A stretch of DNA of 64,000 bases, taken from NCBI GenBank assembly GCA_041919675.1, contig JAYRTJ010000003.1:11932-75931 (forward strand), in the 5' to 3' direction. Positions within the stretch are counted from its first letter, which is position 1. Every line of letters starts with the position of its first letter. A model generated the notes under the pieces. The model searched no databases. It was not told the origin of the DNA and was given only the letters and a program-made list of their open reading frames with translations. Below, in pieces: positions 1 through 6,629 of the stretch. The position numbers were made by a program, and so were the translations under genes. Source of the stretch: SHVO01 sp041919675. Lineage in GTDB: Bacteria; Pseudomonadota; Alphaproteobacteria; Rhodospirillales; Rhodospirillaceae.

Positions 1-28
1 TCACTGGGCCAGGGTAGGAAAAACAAGC

Positions 29-481
29 TTGAGCCGTACCATCGTTGTGCTGAACGGCCCGAACCTCAATTTACTGGGGCAGCGGGAACCGGAGATTTAT
101 GGCCGCGGGTCCTTAGAGGACATCAAGGCGGCCACGCTCGCGCGCGCGAAGACCCACGGGCTCGAGGCCAATTTCCGCCAGAGCAACGATGAAGGCGAAC
201 TGGTCACGGCGATCCAGGGGGCGCGTACGTCAGCCGCCGGGATCATCATCAACGCCGCCGCTTATACCCATACCTCGGTCGCGATCCTGGATGCGCTGCT
301 CGCCAGCGACCTGCCGGTGATCGAGGTTCATCTGTCCAACATCTACAAACGCGAGGAGTTCCGTCATCACTCCTACGTCAGCCGCGCGGCAACCGGCGTG
401 ATTTGCGGGTTCGGCGCGCACGGCTACGAGCTGGCCGTGGATGCGATGGCTAACATTCTCGTTTCAAGGAAGACAAAGTGA
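29..481 (+). CDS. aroQ: 3-dehydroquinate dehydratase, type II
   Basis: A type II dehydroquinase removes water from 3-dehydroquinate to give 3-dehydroshikimate in the shikimate pathway, in the cytoplasm. The 150-residue length fits the family. The N-terminus carries the LNGPNLNLLGQREPEIYG signature, residues 71-80 read IIINAAAYTH, and the EVHLSNIYKREEFRHHS block near residues 98-114 is also typical. The start is TTG with AGGAA eight bases upstream. The stop overlaps the GTG start of accB by four bases (GTGA), so the two are probably translationally coupled. This aroQ-accB-accC order is common in alphaproteobacteria. Confidence 0.97.
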   Translation: MSRTIVVLNGPNLNLLGQREPEIYGRGSLEDIKAATLARAKTHGLEANFRQSNDEGELVTAIQGARTSAAGIIINAAAYTHTSVAILDALLASDLPVIEVHLSNIYKREEFRHHSYVSRAATGVICGFGAHGYELAVDAMANILVSRKTK

Positions 482-1059
482 AGAAGACCGTACAGAAAGC
501 CGCGAAGGGCGCCGCCAAAAGCGCCGCCAAGAAACAAGCTCCCGCCGCGCCGAAAGCCGCTGCAAAGGCCGCTGAAAGCAAGTCCGCCGGTGGACGCAGC
601 ATCGACGGCTCGCTGGTGAAGCAACTGGCGTCGATCCTCGACGAAACGGCGCTGACGGAAATCGAATATGAAGCGGGCGGAGTCCGCGTGCGCGTCGCGC
701 GCAATCACGGCGCCGGCGGTTATGCCGCCGCTCCAGCCGCGTTCGCCGCGCCGGCCCTTGTCGCCGCCGCCCTGCCCGCGCCGGTCGCCGCCGCTCCGGC
801 CGCGCCCGCCGATCCGGCCAGCCACCCGGGCACCGTGAAGTCGCCGATGGTCGGCGTGTGCTACCTCCTTCCGGAACCCGGCGCCGCGCCGTTCGCCAAG
901 GAAGGCGACAGCGTGAGCGAAGGCCAGACCCTGTGCCTGATCGAAGCCATGAAGACGTTCAATCCCGTCAAGGCACCGCGCGCGGGAAAAGTCGTGAAGA
1001 TCATCGCTGAAAATGGCGCGCCGGTGGAATACGGCGAGCCGATCCTGATCATCGAGTAG
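478..1059 (+). CDS. accB: Biotin carboxyl carrier protein of acetyl-CoA carboxylase
   Basis: This is the biotin carrier of acetyl-CoA carboxylase, which moves the carboxyl group from AccC to the carboxyltransferase in the first step of fatty-acid synthesis. The C-terminal lipoyl/biotinyl domain (about residues 118-193) contains EAMKTFN, with Lys159 as the expected biotinylated lysine. A proline/alanine linker spans roughly residues 82-114, and the conserved N-terminal region ILDETALTEIEYE lies near residue 53. The protein is 193 residues, longer than the usual 150-165, because residues 2-38 form a lysine/alanine-rich extension that is not typical of BCCP. There is no internal ATG between that extension and the conserved region, and the GTG start overlaps the aroQ stop, so I keep the long start. 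Confidence 0.95.
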   Translation: MKKTVQKAAKGAAKSAAKKQAPAAPKAAAKAAESKSAGGRSIDGSLVKQLASILDETALTEIEYEAGGVRVRVARNHGAGGYAAAPAAFAAPALVAAALPAPVAAAPAAPADPASHPGTVKSPMVGVCYLLPEPGAAPFAKEGDSVSEGQTLCLIEAMKTFNPVKAPRAGKVVKIIAENGAPVEYGEPILIIE

Positions 1060-1066
1060 CCGCGGA

Positions 1067-2419
1067 ATGTTCGAGAAAATCCTCATCGCGAACCGCGGCG
1101 AGATCGCGCTGCGCATTCAACGCGCGGCCCGCGAAATGGGCATCCAGACGGTGGCGGTTCACTCGACCGCCGATTCCGAAGCGATGCATGTGCGCCTGGC
1201 CGACGAGTCCGTGTGCATCGGTCCGCCGGCGGCGCGCGAAAGCTACCTGAACAAGGCCGCGATCATCTCCGCCGCCACGATCACGGGCGCCGACGCGATT
1301 CACCCCGGCTATGGCTTCCTGTCGGAGAACGCCGAGTTCGCCGAAATGGTGGCCGACCACAACCTCACCTTCATCGGCCCGGCCCCGGTGCATATCCGCA
1401 CCATGGGCGACAAGGTGCTGGCGAAGAAGACGGCGAAGGAAACCGGCATTCCGGTGGTGCCCGGCTCCGACGGCGCGGTCGCGTCCGAGGACGAAGCGGT
1501 GAAGATCGCCGACGACATCGGTTATCCGGTGCTTTTGAAGGCCAGCGCCGGCGGCGGCGGCCGCGGCATGAAAGTGGCGCAGAACCGCGAGCAAGTGCGC
1601 GAAGCCTTCCAGGTCGCGTCCGCCGAAGCCAAGGCCGCCTTCGGCAACGGCGAACTCTACATGGAAAAGTACCTGGGCAAACCGCGCCACATCGAAATCC
1701 AGGTCCTTGGCGACAAACACGGCAACGTCGTGCACCTGGGCGAGCGCGATTGTTCCTTGCAGCGCCGTCACCAGAAGATCTTCGAGGAAACCCCGTCTCC
1801 GGCGCTCAACGCCGGCCAGCGCGAGGAGATCGGCGCCGTGGTCGTGAAGGCCATGAAGAAGCTCGGCTACGATAACGCCGGCACGGTTGAGTTCCTGTAC
1901 GAAGATGGAAAATTCTATTTCATCGAGATGAACACCCGCCTGCAGGTGGAGCATCCGGTTACAGAAATGGTGACCGGCCTCGACCTCGTGCGTGAACAGA
2001 TCCGCGTGGCCGCCGGGCTCGAACTCGGCTTCACGCAGAAGGACATCACGTTCGAAGGCTGTTCGATGGAATGCCGCATCAACGCCGAGAACCCGGAAAC
2101 CTTCGCCCCGTCGCCGGGCAAGATCACCGGTTACCATTCGCCGGGCGGGCGCCGCGTGCGCGTGGACTCGGGCCTGTTCTCCGGCTTCAAAATTCCGCCG
2201 CATTACGATAGTCTGATCGCCAAGCTGATCGTGCAGGGCGCGACACGCGAAGAGTGCCTGATGCGCATGCGCCGCGCGCTGCATGAGTACGTGATCGACG
2301 GCATCCAGACGACGATCCCGCTGCACATGGCGGTGCTGTCCGAACCGGCGGTCATCAACGGCGAATACGACATCCGCTGGCTGGAGAGCTTCATCGAGCG
2401 GCTGAAGACTGAAAAGTGA
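1067..2419 (+). CDS. accC: Acetyl-CoA carboxylase biotin carboxylase subunit
   Basis: Biotin carboxylase uses ATP and bicarbonate to carboxylate the biotin on AccB. At 450 residues it has the normal length. The N-terminal FEKILIANRGEIALRI motif, the glycine-rich ATP-grasp loop (SAGGGGRGMKV, near residues 162-172), the ERDCSLQRRHQK block and the EMNTRLQVEHPVTE active-site block are all present. The gene begins seven bases after accB and is surely in the same operon. There is no strong Shine-Dalgarno sequence, consistent with coupling to accB. Confidence 0.98.
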   Translation: MFEKILIANRGEIALRIQRAAREMGIQTVAVHSTADSEAMHVRLADESVCIGPPAARESYLNKAAIISAATITGADAIHPGYGFLSENAEFAEMVADHNLTFIGPAPVHIRTMGDKVLAKKTAKETGIPVVPGSDGAVASEDEAVKIADDIGYPVLLKASAGGGGRGMKVAQNREQVREAFQVASAEAKAAFGNGELYMEKYLGKPRHIEIQVLGDKHGNVVHLGERDCSLQRRHQKIFEETPSPALNAGQREEIGAVVVKAMKKLGYDNAGTVEFLYEDGKFYFIEMNTRLQVEHPVTEMVTGLDLVREQIRVAAGLELGFTQKDITFEGCSMECRINAENPETFAPSPGKITGYHSPGGRRVRVDSGLFSGFKIPPHYDSLIAKLIVQGATREECLMRMRRALHEYVIDGIQTTIPLHMAVLSEPAVINGEYDIRWLESFIERLKTEK

Positions 2420-2427
2420 GGCGCATG

Positions 2428-2460
2428 CGTCCTCACATTTCGCAAGGGAGTGTGAGGACG
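2428..2460 (+). promoter_or_regulatory. Perfect 10-bp inverted repeat between accC and aat
   Basis: CGTCCTCACA (2428-2437) and TGTGAGGACG (2451-2460) are exact reverse complements with a 13-base loop. No T-run follows, so it is not a typical terminator. The 3' arm ends two bases before the GTG start of aat and contains the GAGG that would serve as its ribosome-binding site, while a second candidate (AGGGAG) sits in the loop. A role in damping aat translation is inference only. Confidence 0.5.
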
Positions 2461-2462
2461 GC

Positions 2463-3131
2463 GTGACCATCACCCCGGAACTTGTGCTCAAGGCTTACGC
2501 CTATGGGGTCTTTCCCATGGCGAAGTCGCGCGAGGACACTGAAGTGTTCTGGGTGCAGCCGAAGCTGCGCGGCGTCATCCCTCTCGACCAATTCCATGTC
2601 TCCCGATCTTTACGCAAAACCCTGCGCCGCGGGGTTTTCCGCGTGACCGCCAACGCCGATTTCGCCGGCGTGCTCGAAGGCTGCGCCGAAAGCGCCGAAG
2701 GGCGCATCGACACTTGGATCAACAATCACATCATGGACCTGTTCATCCAACTGCATGAAGCCGGGCTCGCGCACAGCATCGAAACCTGGCTGGACGACGA
2801 GGACGGCACGCCGCATTTGGCAGGCGGGCTGTACGGCCTTGCGATGGGCGCGGCCTTCTTCGGGGAAAGCATGTTCAGCCGGGCAACCGATGCGTCAAAA
2901 GTCGCGCTCACGCACCTTGCCGCCATCCTCAAGAAAGGCGGTTTCACCCTGCTCGATACCCAGTTCATCACCGACCATCTGAAGACGTTCGGCGCGATCG
3001 AGATTCCGCAGAAGGATTATCTCATTCAATTAAGCGCGGCGCTCGCGCGCCGGGGCGACTTCGGGGCCCCTGTGTCTCAGTCCGACTTGGAAGCCTTGCT
3101 GCTTTCGCAGCGGAGCACCCAGATATCGTAG
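2463..3131 (+). CDS. aat: Leucyl/phenylalanyl-tRNA--protein transferase
   Basis: Aat adds Leu or Phe from aminoacyl-tRNA to proteins with N-terminal Arg or Lys, marking them for ClpAP in the N-end rule. The family pattern is clear: AYAYGVFPMA near the N-terminus, VFWVQPKLRGVIPL followed by FHVSRSLRKTLR, the GGLYGLAMGAAFFGESMFS core, and FTLLDTQFITDHLKTFGA. The 222-residue length is normal. The C-terminal tail (LLLSQRSTQIS) also resembles the family ending, which matters because the last 55 bases overlap the 3' end of the opposing DUF2155 gene. The start is GTG just after the inverted repeat at 2428-2460. Confidence 0.95.
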   Translation: MTITPELVLKAYAYGVFPMAKSREDTEVFWVQPKLRGVIPLDQFHVSRSLRKTLRRGVFRVTANADFAGVLEGCAESAEGRIDTWINNHIMDLFIQLHEAGLAHSIETWLDDEDGTPHLAGGLYGLAMGAAFFGESMFSRATDASKVALTHLAAILKKGGFTLLDTQFITDHLKTFGAIEIPQKDYLIQLSAALARRGDFGAPVSQSDLEALLLSQRSTQIS

Positions 3132-3517
3132 ACCGGGTGATCGAGCGCCGAGAGCGCCGGGCTCGAGCCGAACATCCAGCCGCTGAACACCTTTTTCTTC
3201 TCGCCTTTTTCGGGCTGATCGAAGATCTCGACGAAGGCCGCGTTCTCGGGCGGCTCTTCGGGCGGATGCGTGAAACACGAACGCGTGACGATCTCGAGGG
3301 TGCCGAAGTGGACCGGCGCGTTGATGGCGCCCGACACGGTGTTCACGCGTCCCGTCACCTTATCGAGGTTTCCGAATACCACCGTATCCATCGGGATGTC
3401 GGTCGCCTGAGCCGGCGCCGCCACAAGCGCGGCCAGCGCGAGACATCCCAGGGTCTGTGCGAAAGCAATTTTCATGAAGCCCGTCCTGAACAACGTATGA
3501 GCGAACTTTTTGTTCAT
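3077..3517 (-). CDS. DUF2155 exported protein
   Basis: This is a secreted protein of the DUF2155 family, found almost only in alphaproteobacteria; its function is unknown to me. The family features are the VTGRVNTVSGAINAPVHFGTLEI segment read in two parts around residue 55, the FVEIFDQPE stretch, FSGWMFGSSPALSALDHPVYDIWVLRC at the end, and two conserved cysteines. A signal peptide ends at about APAQA. Two starts are possible. The ATG at 3517 overlaps the stop of the upstream MCE gene (ATGA), while the ATG at 3475 has AGGA ten bases upstream and gives a cleaner signal peptide. I report the longer one. The 3' end overlaps aat by 55 bases, tail to tail. Confidence 0.85.
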   Translation of the reverse strand: MNKKFAHTLFRTGFMKIAFAQTLGCLALAALVAAPAQATDIPMDTVVFGNLDKVTGRVNTVSGAINAPVHFGTLEIVTRSCFTHPPEEPPENAAFVEIFDQPEKGEKKKVFSGWMFGSSPALSALDHPVYDIWVLRCESSKASKSD

Positions 3518-4008
3518 TGTGGGGCAGGCACGGCCGGGGCCGCCGCGCCGCCGCCGTTGCCGCTGTTGGTGGCCAGGAAGATGATCTCGCCCACCAGATC
3601 TTCCAGGGATTGGAAGTCGCGGGTCTTGGCGATGGCACCGCCGCCGGCGATACGTTCGGCCGCCTGACCGGGCACGAGGTTGATGTATTTGCCGCCCAAA
3701 AGACCGTCGGACACGATCGCCGCCGTGGTGTCGACGGGCAGCTTCACGTCGGACGAAATGGACATGGTGACCTTGGCTTCAAAGGTCTGCGGATCGAGAT
3801 GCTGGCCGGTGACCGTGCCGACATTGATTCCGCTGATGCGCACATCGCTGCCGCGTTCCAGGCCGCCGACCTTGAGGAAGGTCGCGGTGACGTCGTAGCC
3901 GGTAACCGCGCGCAGGTCCGCGGCCGAGTAAGCGAAGACGAGGAACATGGCCGCGATCACGAGCACCACGGCGCCGAGGACGGTTTCGATGGGATTGCGT
4001 CTGGTCAT
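3514..4008 (-). CDS. mlaD: MlaD-type MCE domain protein (first copy)
   Basis: MlaD is the membrane-anchored periplasmic substrate-binding component of the Mla phospholipid transporter, which keeps the outer membrane asymmetric. One N-terminal membrane segment (about residues 10-28) is followed by an MCE domain with the usual FLKVGGLERGSDVRISGINVG region and a GLLGGKYINLVPG block. At 164 residues it has MlaD length. Its ATG overlaps the stop of the second MCE gene by four bases, so they are translated together. The ATPase and permease partners (mlaF, mlaE) are not in this window, as is usual at this locus in alphaproteobacteria. Confidence 0.92.
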   Translation of the reverse strand: MTRRNPIETVLGAVVLVIAAMFLVFAYSAADLRAVTGYDVTATFLKVGGLERGSDVRISGINVGTVTGQHLDPQTFEAKVTMSISSDVKLPVDTTAAIVSDGLLGGKYINLVPGQAAERIAGGGAIAKTRDFQSLEDLVGEIIFLATNSGNGGGAAAPAVPAPQ

Positions 4009-4529
4009 GGTGAATTCGGGGCTGGGGATGAAACTTCAACCGGCGGCGCGTTCACGGCCGCTTGCGCGGCCTTGGCGCGCTGCACGATAAGCGCGACGAG
4101 GTCTTCCAGGATCACGGCGTCCTGACTGAAGGAAATGCGCGCGCCGTTCTTGAGGTTGCGGTCCGAGCCGCCCGGCCGCAGCTCGACATACTTTTGACCG
4201 AACAAGCCGTCGGTCTCGATGACGGCGGCGGTATCGTCGGGAAGATCGAGCGCTTCGTCGAAGCGGAAACTCAAGAGCGCGCGGCCGCGGCTATCGACGC
4301 TCATATGCGCGACGGCGCCGATATCAAGGCCGGCCACGCGCACGGGCGTACCGACATGAACACCGTCGACGCGATCAAAATCCGCCAACAAATGGAAAAG
4401 GCCGTCGTCCGTGCGCTGCGCGGCGCGATTGGTGAGCGCGACGAGCAAGAGGCCCACCGCGAGCACGACAGCCGCGATAGCGCCGACAAATGTCTCGCGC
4501 TGTTCGGCCGTCCGCATCAGATGCGCCAC
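4005..4529 (-). CDS. MCE domain protein (second, MlaD-like copy)
   Basis: This is a paralogue of the adjacent mlaD: one N-terminal membrane segment (about residues 14-34), then an MCE domain with FDRVDGVHVGTPVRVAGLDIG and the GLFGQKYVELRPG block that matches the neighbour at most positions. It is presumably another periplasmic lipid-binding subunit that could form a mixed or separate MCE ring. The start is GTG at 4529 or ATG at 4517 (four residues in), and neither has a good ribosome-binding site. The stop overlaps the mlaD start by four bases. Confidence 0.85.
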   Translation of the reverse strand: MAHLMRTAEQRETFVGAIAAVVLAVGLLLVALTNRAAQRTDDGLFHLLADFDRVDGVHVGTPVRVAGLDIGAVAHMSVDSRGRALLSFRFDEALDLPDDTAAVIETDGLFGQKYVELRPGGSDRNLKNGARISFSQDAVILEDLVALIVQRAKAAQAAVNAPPVEVSSPAPNSP

Positions 4530-4622
4530 TTGCGAAATTTGTGCACGGCCGATTCTTTATGTTTGCGCGCGATCTGATCGGAAAACCGCTTCACACTTTT
4601 CCGGATCACGCGCTTGCACTGA

Positions 4623-4973
4623 CTAGCCTTCGGGAGTCCAAGCCTGGTAATCGCCGCTCGCCTTGGCGCGATGGCCGCCGCGCAGGTCGTGACCGGGCGG
4701 ATAATAGGCTTCGACGGTCCCGGTGAGATTCGGCTGGTGCGGCTTGATCCACGGACGCGCGGGGGTGGCGAGCGGCGCATCGGTGGTGTGATGCAGCCAG
4801 GCGTGCCATTCGGCCGGCACGCGCGAAGCTTCGACTTCGCCGTTGTAGACCACCCAACGTTCTTCGCGGTTTCCGAAACGCTTGCGCTTGGACTTGTAAT
4901 AAATGTTGCCGTAGGCGTCTTCGCCGACCTTCTCGCCGTACAGCTTGGTATGCAGCCAAGTGCCGATACTCAT
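4623..4973 (-). CDS. NDUFA12-family NADH:ubiquinone oxidoreductase accessory subunit
   Basis: The product is homologous to NDUFA12, an accessory subunit of respiratory complex I that alphaproteobacteria share with mitochondria. The family core is obvious: GEDAYGNIYYKSK, the RFGNREERWVVYNG block, and VPAEWHAWLHHTTDAPL. At 116 residues it is the right size. AGGA lies five bases before the ATG. It stands 93 bases upstream of the second MCE gene on the same strand, the synteny seen in many alphaproteobacteria. Confidence 0.93.
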   Translation of the reverse strand: MSIGTWLHTKLYGEKVGEDAYGNIYYKSKRKRFGNREERWVVYNGEVEASRVPAEWHAWLHHTTDAPLATPARPWIKPHQPNLTGTVEAYYPPGHDLRGGHRAKASGDYQAWTPEG

Positions 4974-5215
4974 CGCGTTCCTACTCCATAAATCGAGCGC
5001 GTATTGCAGTGTCGCGCGTTACGCGGGCCGCAATATGGCGGTTTTCCCCCGCCGCGACAACCGTTCCGCGGGACTCGCTAAATACTTGATTACTTTAGCG
5101 GAATAAGCGTTCCACGGGAAGCGTGCAAGTTGACGGTGCACAACAACCGGGAACCCGGAAATTTGTCCGCGCGTTGCATATCCGGGTTGGATTGGATCCA
5201 ACACGGAGGTTTTAG

Positions 5216-5749
5216 ATGAGACTCGCATCACTTTTGATTGGGGCGGTATCGGCCGCCGCTCTGGCCGCCTGCGCCGCCAACGAACCGGCGCCGCGCCAAA
5301 CCGCGCGCATGGAGCCTCGTCCCGCGCCGATAACGTCGCCCACCGCCCGTGAGCTTCCCCCGCGTGAGACGGCCAGGGTGACGCCGGCCTCACGCGCCGC
5401 GAACCCGACGCCCGCCCCGGTGGTCGCCGGCGCAATGGCCGGCGAGATGAACATCGCCCGCCTGATCGGGACGGACGTGAAGGATCCGGCCGGTCAGACC
5501 ATTGGCGAAATCGACAATGTGCTGCTCGATTCTGCCGGCCGCGTGGACAGCGTCATCGTGACCGTCGGCGGCTTCATGGGTCTCGGCGGGCGCGATGTGG
5601 AAGTGCGCTGGGCCGATCTGAAGTCGATCGACGCCGGCAATGAGGTGCGGGTCGACATGACGGCGATGCAACTGCGTCAGCGTCCCGAATGGCGTCCAAA
5701 CGCCTCGGGTTCGACGACGACGGGCGGCGCGGCGCCGGAGAAGAAATAA
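5216..5749 (+). CDS. PRC-barrel domain lipoprotein
   Basis: A predicted lipoprotein: the signal peptide ends in a lipobox LAAC with Cys19 as the lipidated residue. A proline-rich, likely disordered linker follows (about residues 23-72), then a PRC-barrel domain (about residues 78-152) with LIGTDVKDPAGQTIGEIDNVL. PRC barrels are small beta-barrel modules seen in RimM, photosynthetic reaction centre H subunits and many envelope proteins of unknown role. GGAGG lies six bases before the ATG. The gene is monocistronic and is followed by a strong terminator. Confidence 0.85.
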   Translation: MRLASLLIGAVSAAALAACAANEPAPRQTARMEPRPAPITSPTARELPPRETARVTPASRAANPTPAPVVAGAMAGEMNIARLIGTDVKDPAGQTIGEIDNVLLDSAGRVDSVIVTVGGFMGLGGRDVEVRWADLKSIDAGNEVRVDMTAMQLRQRPEWRPNASGSTTTGGAAPEKK

Positions 5750-5766
5750 CCCGCGCGATCTCTAAG

Positions 5767-5805
5767 AAAAGGGCCGGTGCAGCGATGTACCGGCCCTTTT
5801 GTTTT
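5767..5805. terminator. Rho-independent, probably bidirectional terminator
   Basis: A 12-bp stem (5767-5778 with 5789-5800) has a 10-base loop. The stem begins with AAAA and ends with TTTT followed by GTTTTG, so it can act on both strands. It lies between the converging PRC-barrel gene and creA. Confidence 0.9.
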
Positions 5806-5810
5806 GCGGA

Positions 5811-6281
5811 TTACTTTCCACCCCAGGGCATGATGGGCACCGTGGAAATCGCGTTCTTGGGCGAGCCTTCGATCACGCGATCGGAGTAACTGAGATAGAC
5901 CAGCGTATTGTTGGCCTTGTCGTAGAACCGCACGACGTGCAGTTCCTTGAAGAACAGCGAGCGGTTCTCCTCGAAGACATCGTCCTCGTCCTTCAGCTTT
6001 TCGGGCAGCGTGATGGGGCCGACCTGGCGGCAGGCGATGGAAGCGTCCGAGGTGTCCTCGGCGAGACCCAGCTTGCCCTTGATGCCGCCGGTGATGGCGC
6101 GGCTGAGGTGGCAGACCACGCCTTGAACGTCGGGGTCTTTGAAGGCCTCGATGCAGATCTTGTCGTTGGCGGCGCCCAGATAGCGGAAGGTAGTCGAGAC
6201 GCAGCCGACTTCCTCGGCTTGGGAGGCCATGGGCGCGAACGCGAACAGAGCCACGAGCAGGAACGGCGCGAAGCGGATCAT
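5811..6281 (-). CDS. creA: CreA family protein
   Basis: CreA-family proteins are small exported proteins of unclear function. The product has a signal peptide (MIRFAPFLLVALFAFAPMASQA), then VGCVSTTFRYLGAANDKICIEAFKDP in two blocks, GVVCHLSRA, and SIACRQVGPI, with the conserved cysteines CreA proteins keep. The start is the ATG at 6281 because GGAGG sits eight bases upstream and the signal peptide begins there; an upstream in-frame start would add 17 unrelated residues. The 156-residue length matches the family. Confidence 0.9.
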   Translation of the reverse strand: MIRFAPFLLVALFAFAPMASQAEEVGCVSTTFRYLGAANDKICIEAFKDPDVQGVVCHLSRAITGGIKGKLGLAEDTSDASIACRQVGPITLPEKLKDEDDVFEENRSLFFKELHVVRFYDKANNTLVYLSYSDRVIEGSPKNAISTVPIMPWGGK

Positions 6282-6345
6282 CAAAACCTCCAAAGGCGTG
6301 TTCTGCAGATGTGTCGCGCGGTGAGCGTCCATTCAAGGCCCTCGT

Positions 6346-6393
6346 GAAATGGGGCCAAAGTTAAGCCCCGAAAATGGAGTCTGACCCCATTTC
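6346..6393. repeat. REP-like palindromic element, copy 1
   Basis: A 48-bp element has terminal arms GAAATGGGG (6346-6354) and CCCCATTTC (6385-6393) that are exact reverse complements, with an inner GGGGC/GCCCC pair. Near its right end it reads TCTGACCCC, the same word found at the right arm of the palindrome at 11421-11509. This suggests one family of dispersed intergenic repeats. No transposase gene is in the window. Confidence 0.55.
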
Positions 6394-6411
6394 TTGTATT
6401 CAGTATCCTCG

Positions 6412-6420
6412 TTATCCACA
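6412..6420 (+). promoter_or_regulatory. DnaA box upstream of nrdJ
   Basis: TTATCCACA is a perfect match to the high-affinity DnaA box. It lies 31 bp before the first NrdR-like box and 210 bp before the nrdJ start. In E. coli DnaA controls the nrdAB promoter, so a regulatory use here is plausible; chance occurrence of a single 9-mer cannot be excluded. Confidence 0.5.
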
Positions 6421-6450
6421 GGGCGTTCTTTATTGAAGTGCTGGGGGTTA

Positions 6451-6498
6451 GCACCTACTCTTGTGGGTGTCGCATCGAGGGGGCCCAATATATAGGGT
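6451..6498 (+). promoter_or_regulatory. Tandem NrdR-like boxes upstream of nrdJ
   Basis: NrdR represses ribonucleotide reductase genes by binding two 16-bp boxes of consensus ACACWATATATWGTGT about three helical turns apart. The downstream site GCCCAATATATAGGGT (6483-6498) matches at 13 of 16 positions including the whole AATATATA core. The upstream site GCACCTACTCTTGTGG (6451-6466) is weaker (9 of 16) but keeps the CAC and GTG ends. The gap between them is exactly 16 bp, the spacing seen in known nrd promoters. They lie 130-180 bp upstream of the nrdJ start. Confidence 0.72.
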
Positions 6499-6629
6499 TC
6501 AGGGCGGGCGATTCCGAGGACCGCAAAAAAAGCTTGGAATACCAAGCGAGTAGGAGGCTTTCCCAAAAGCCCGTGCGGAGTTTTCGTCGCTTCGGCGGCA
6601 TTTATTGTTTTGTTTTAGAGGGCGATGCC

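Noticed and set aside
1049..2491. Long minus-strand frame opposite accC
   Set aside because: It is a shadow of accC caused by high GC at third positions; the product is His/Arg-rich with no family features.
6438..6629. 64-codon in-frame extension of nrdJ
   Set aside because: It covers the NrdR-like boxes and has no ribosome-binding site, whereas the ATG at 6630 has AGAGGG and starts at the conserved NrdJ N-terminus.
6394..6629. Cobalamin riboswitch before the B12-dependent nrdJ
   Set aside because: I could not find the conserved B12-box core or a fitting fold; the region is better explained by DnaA and NrdR sites.
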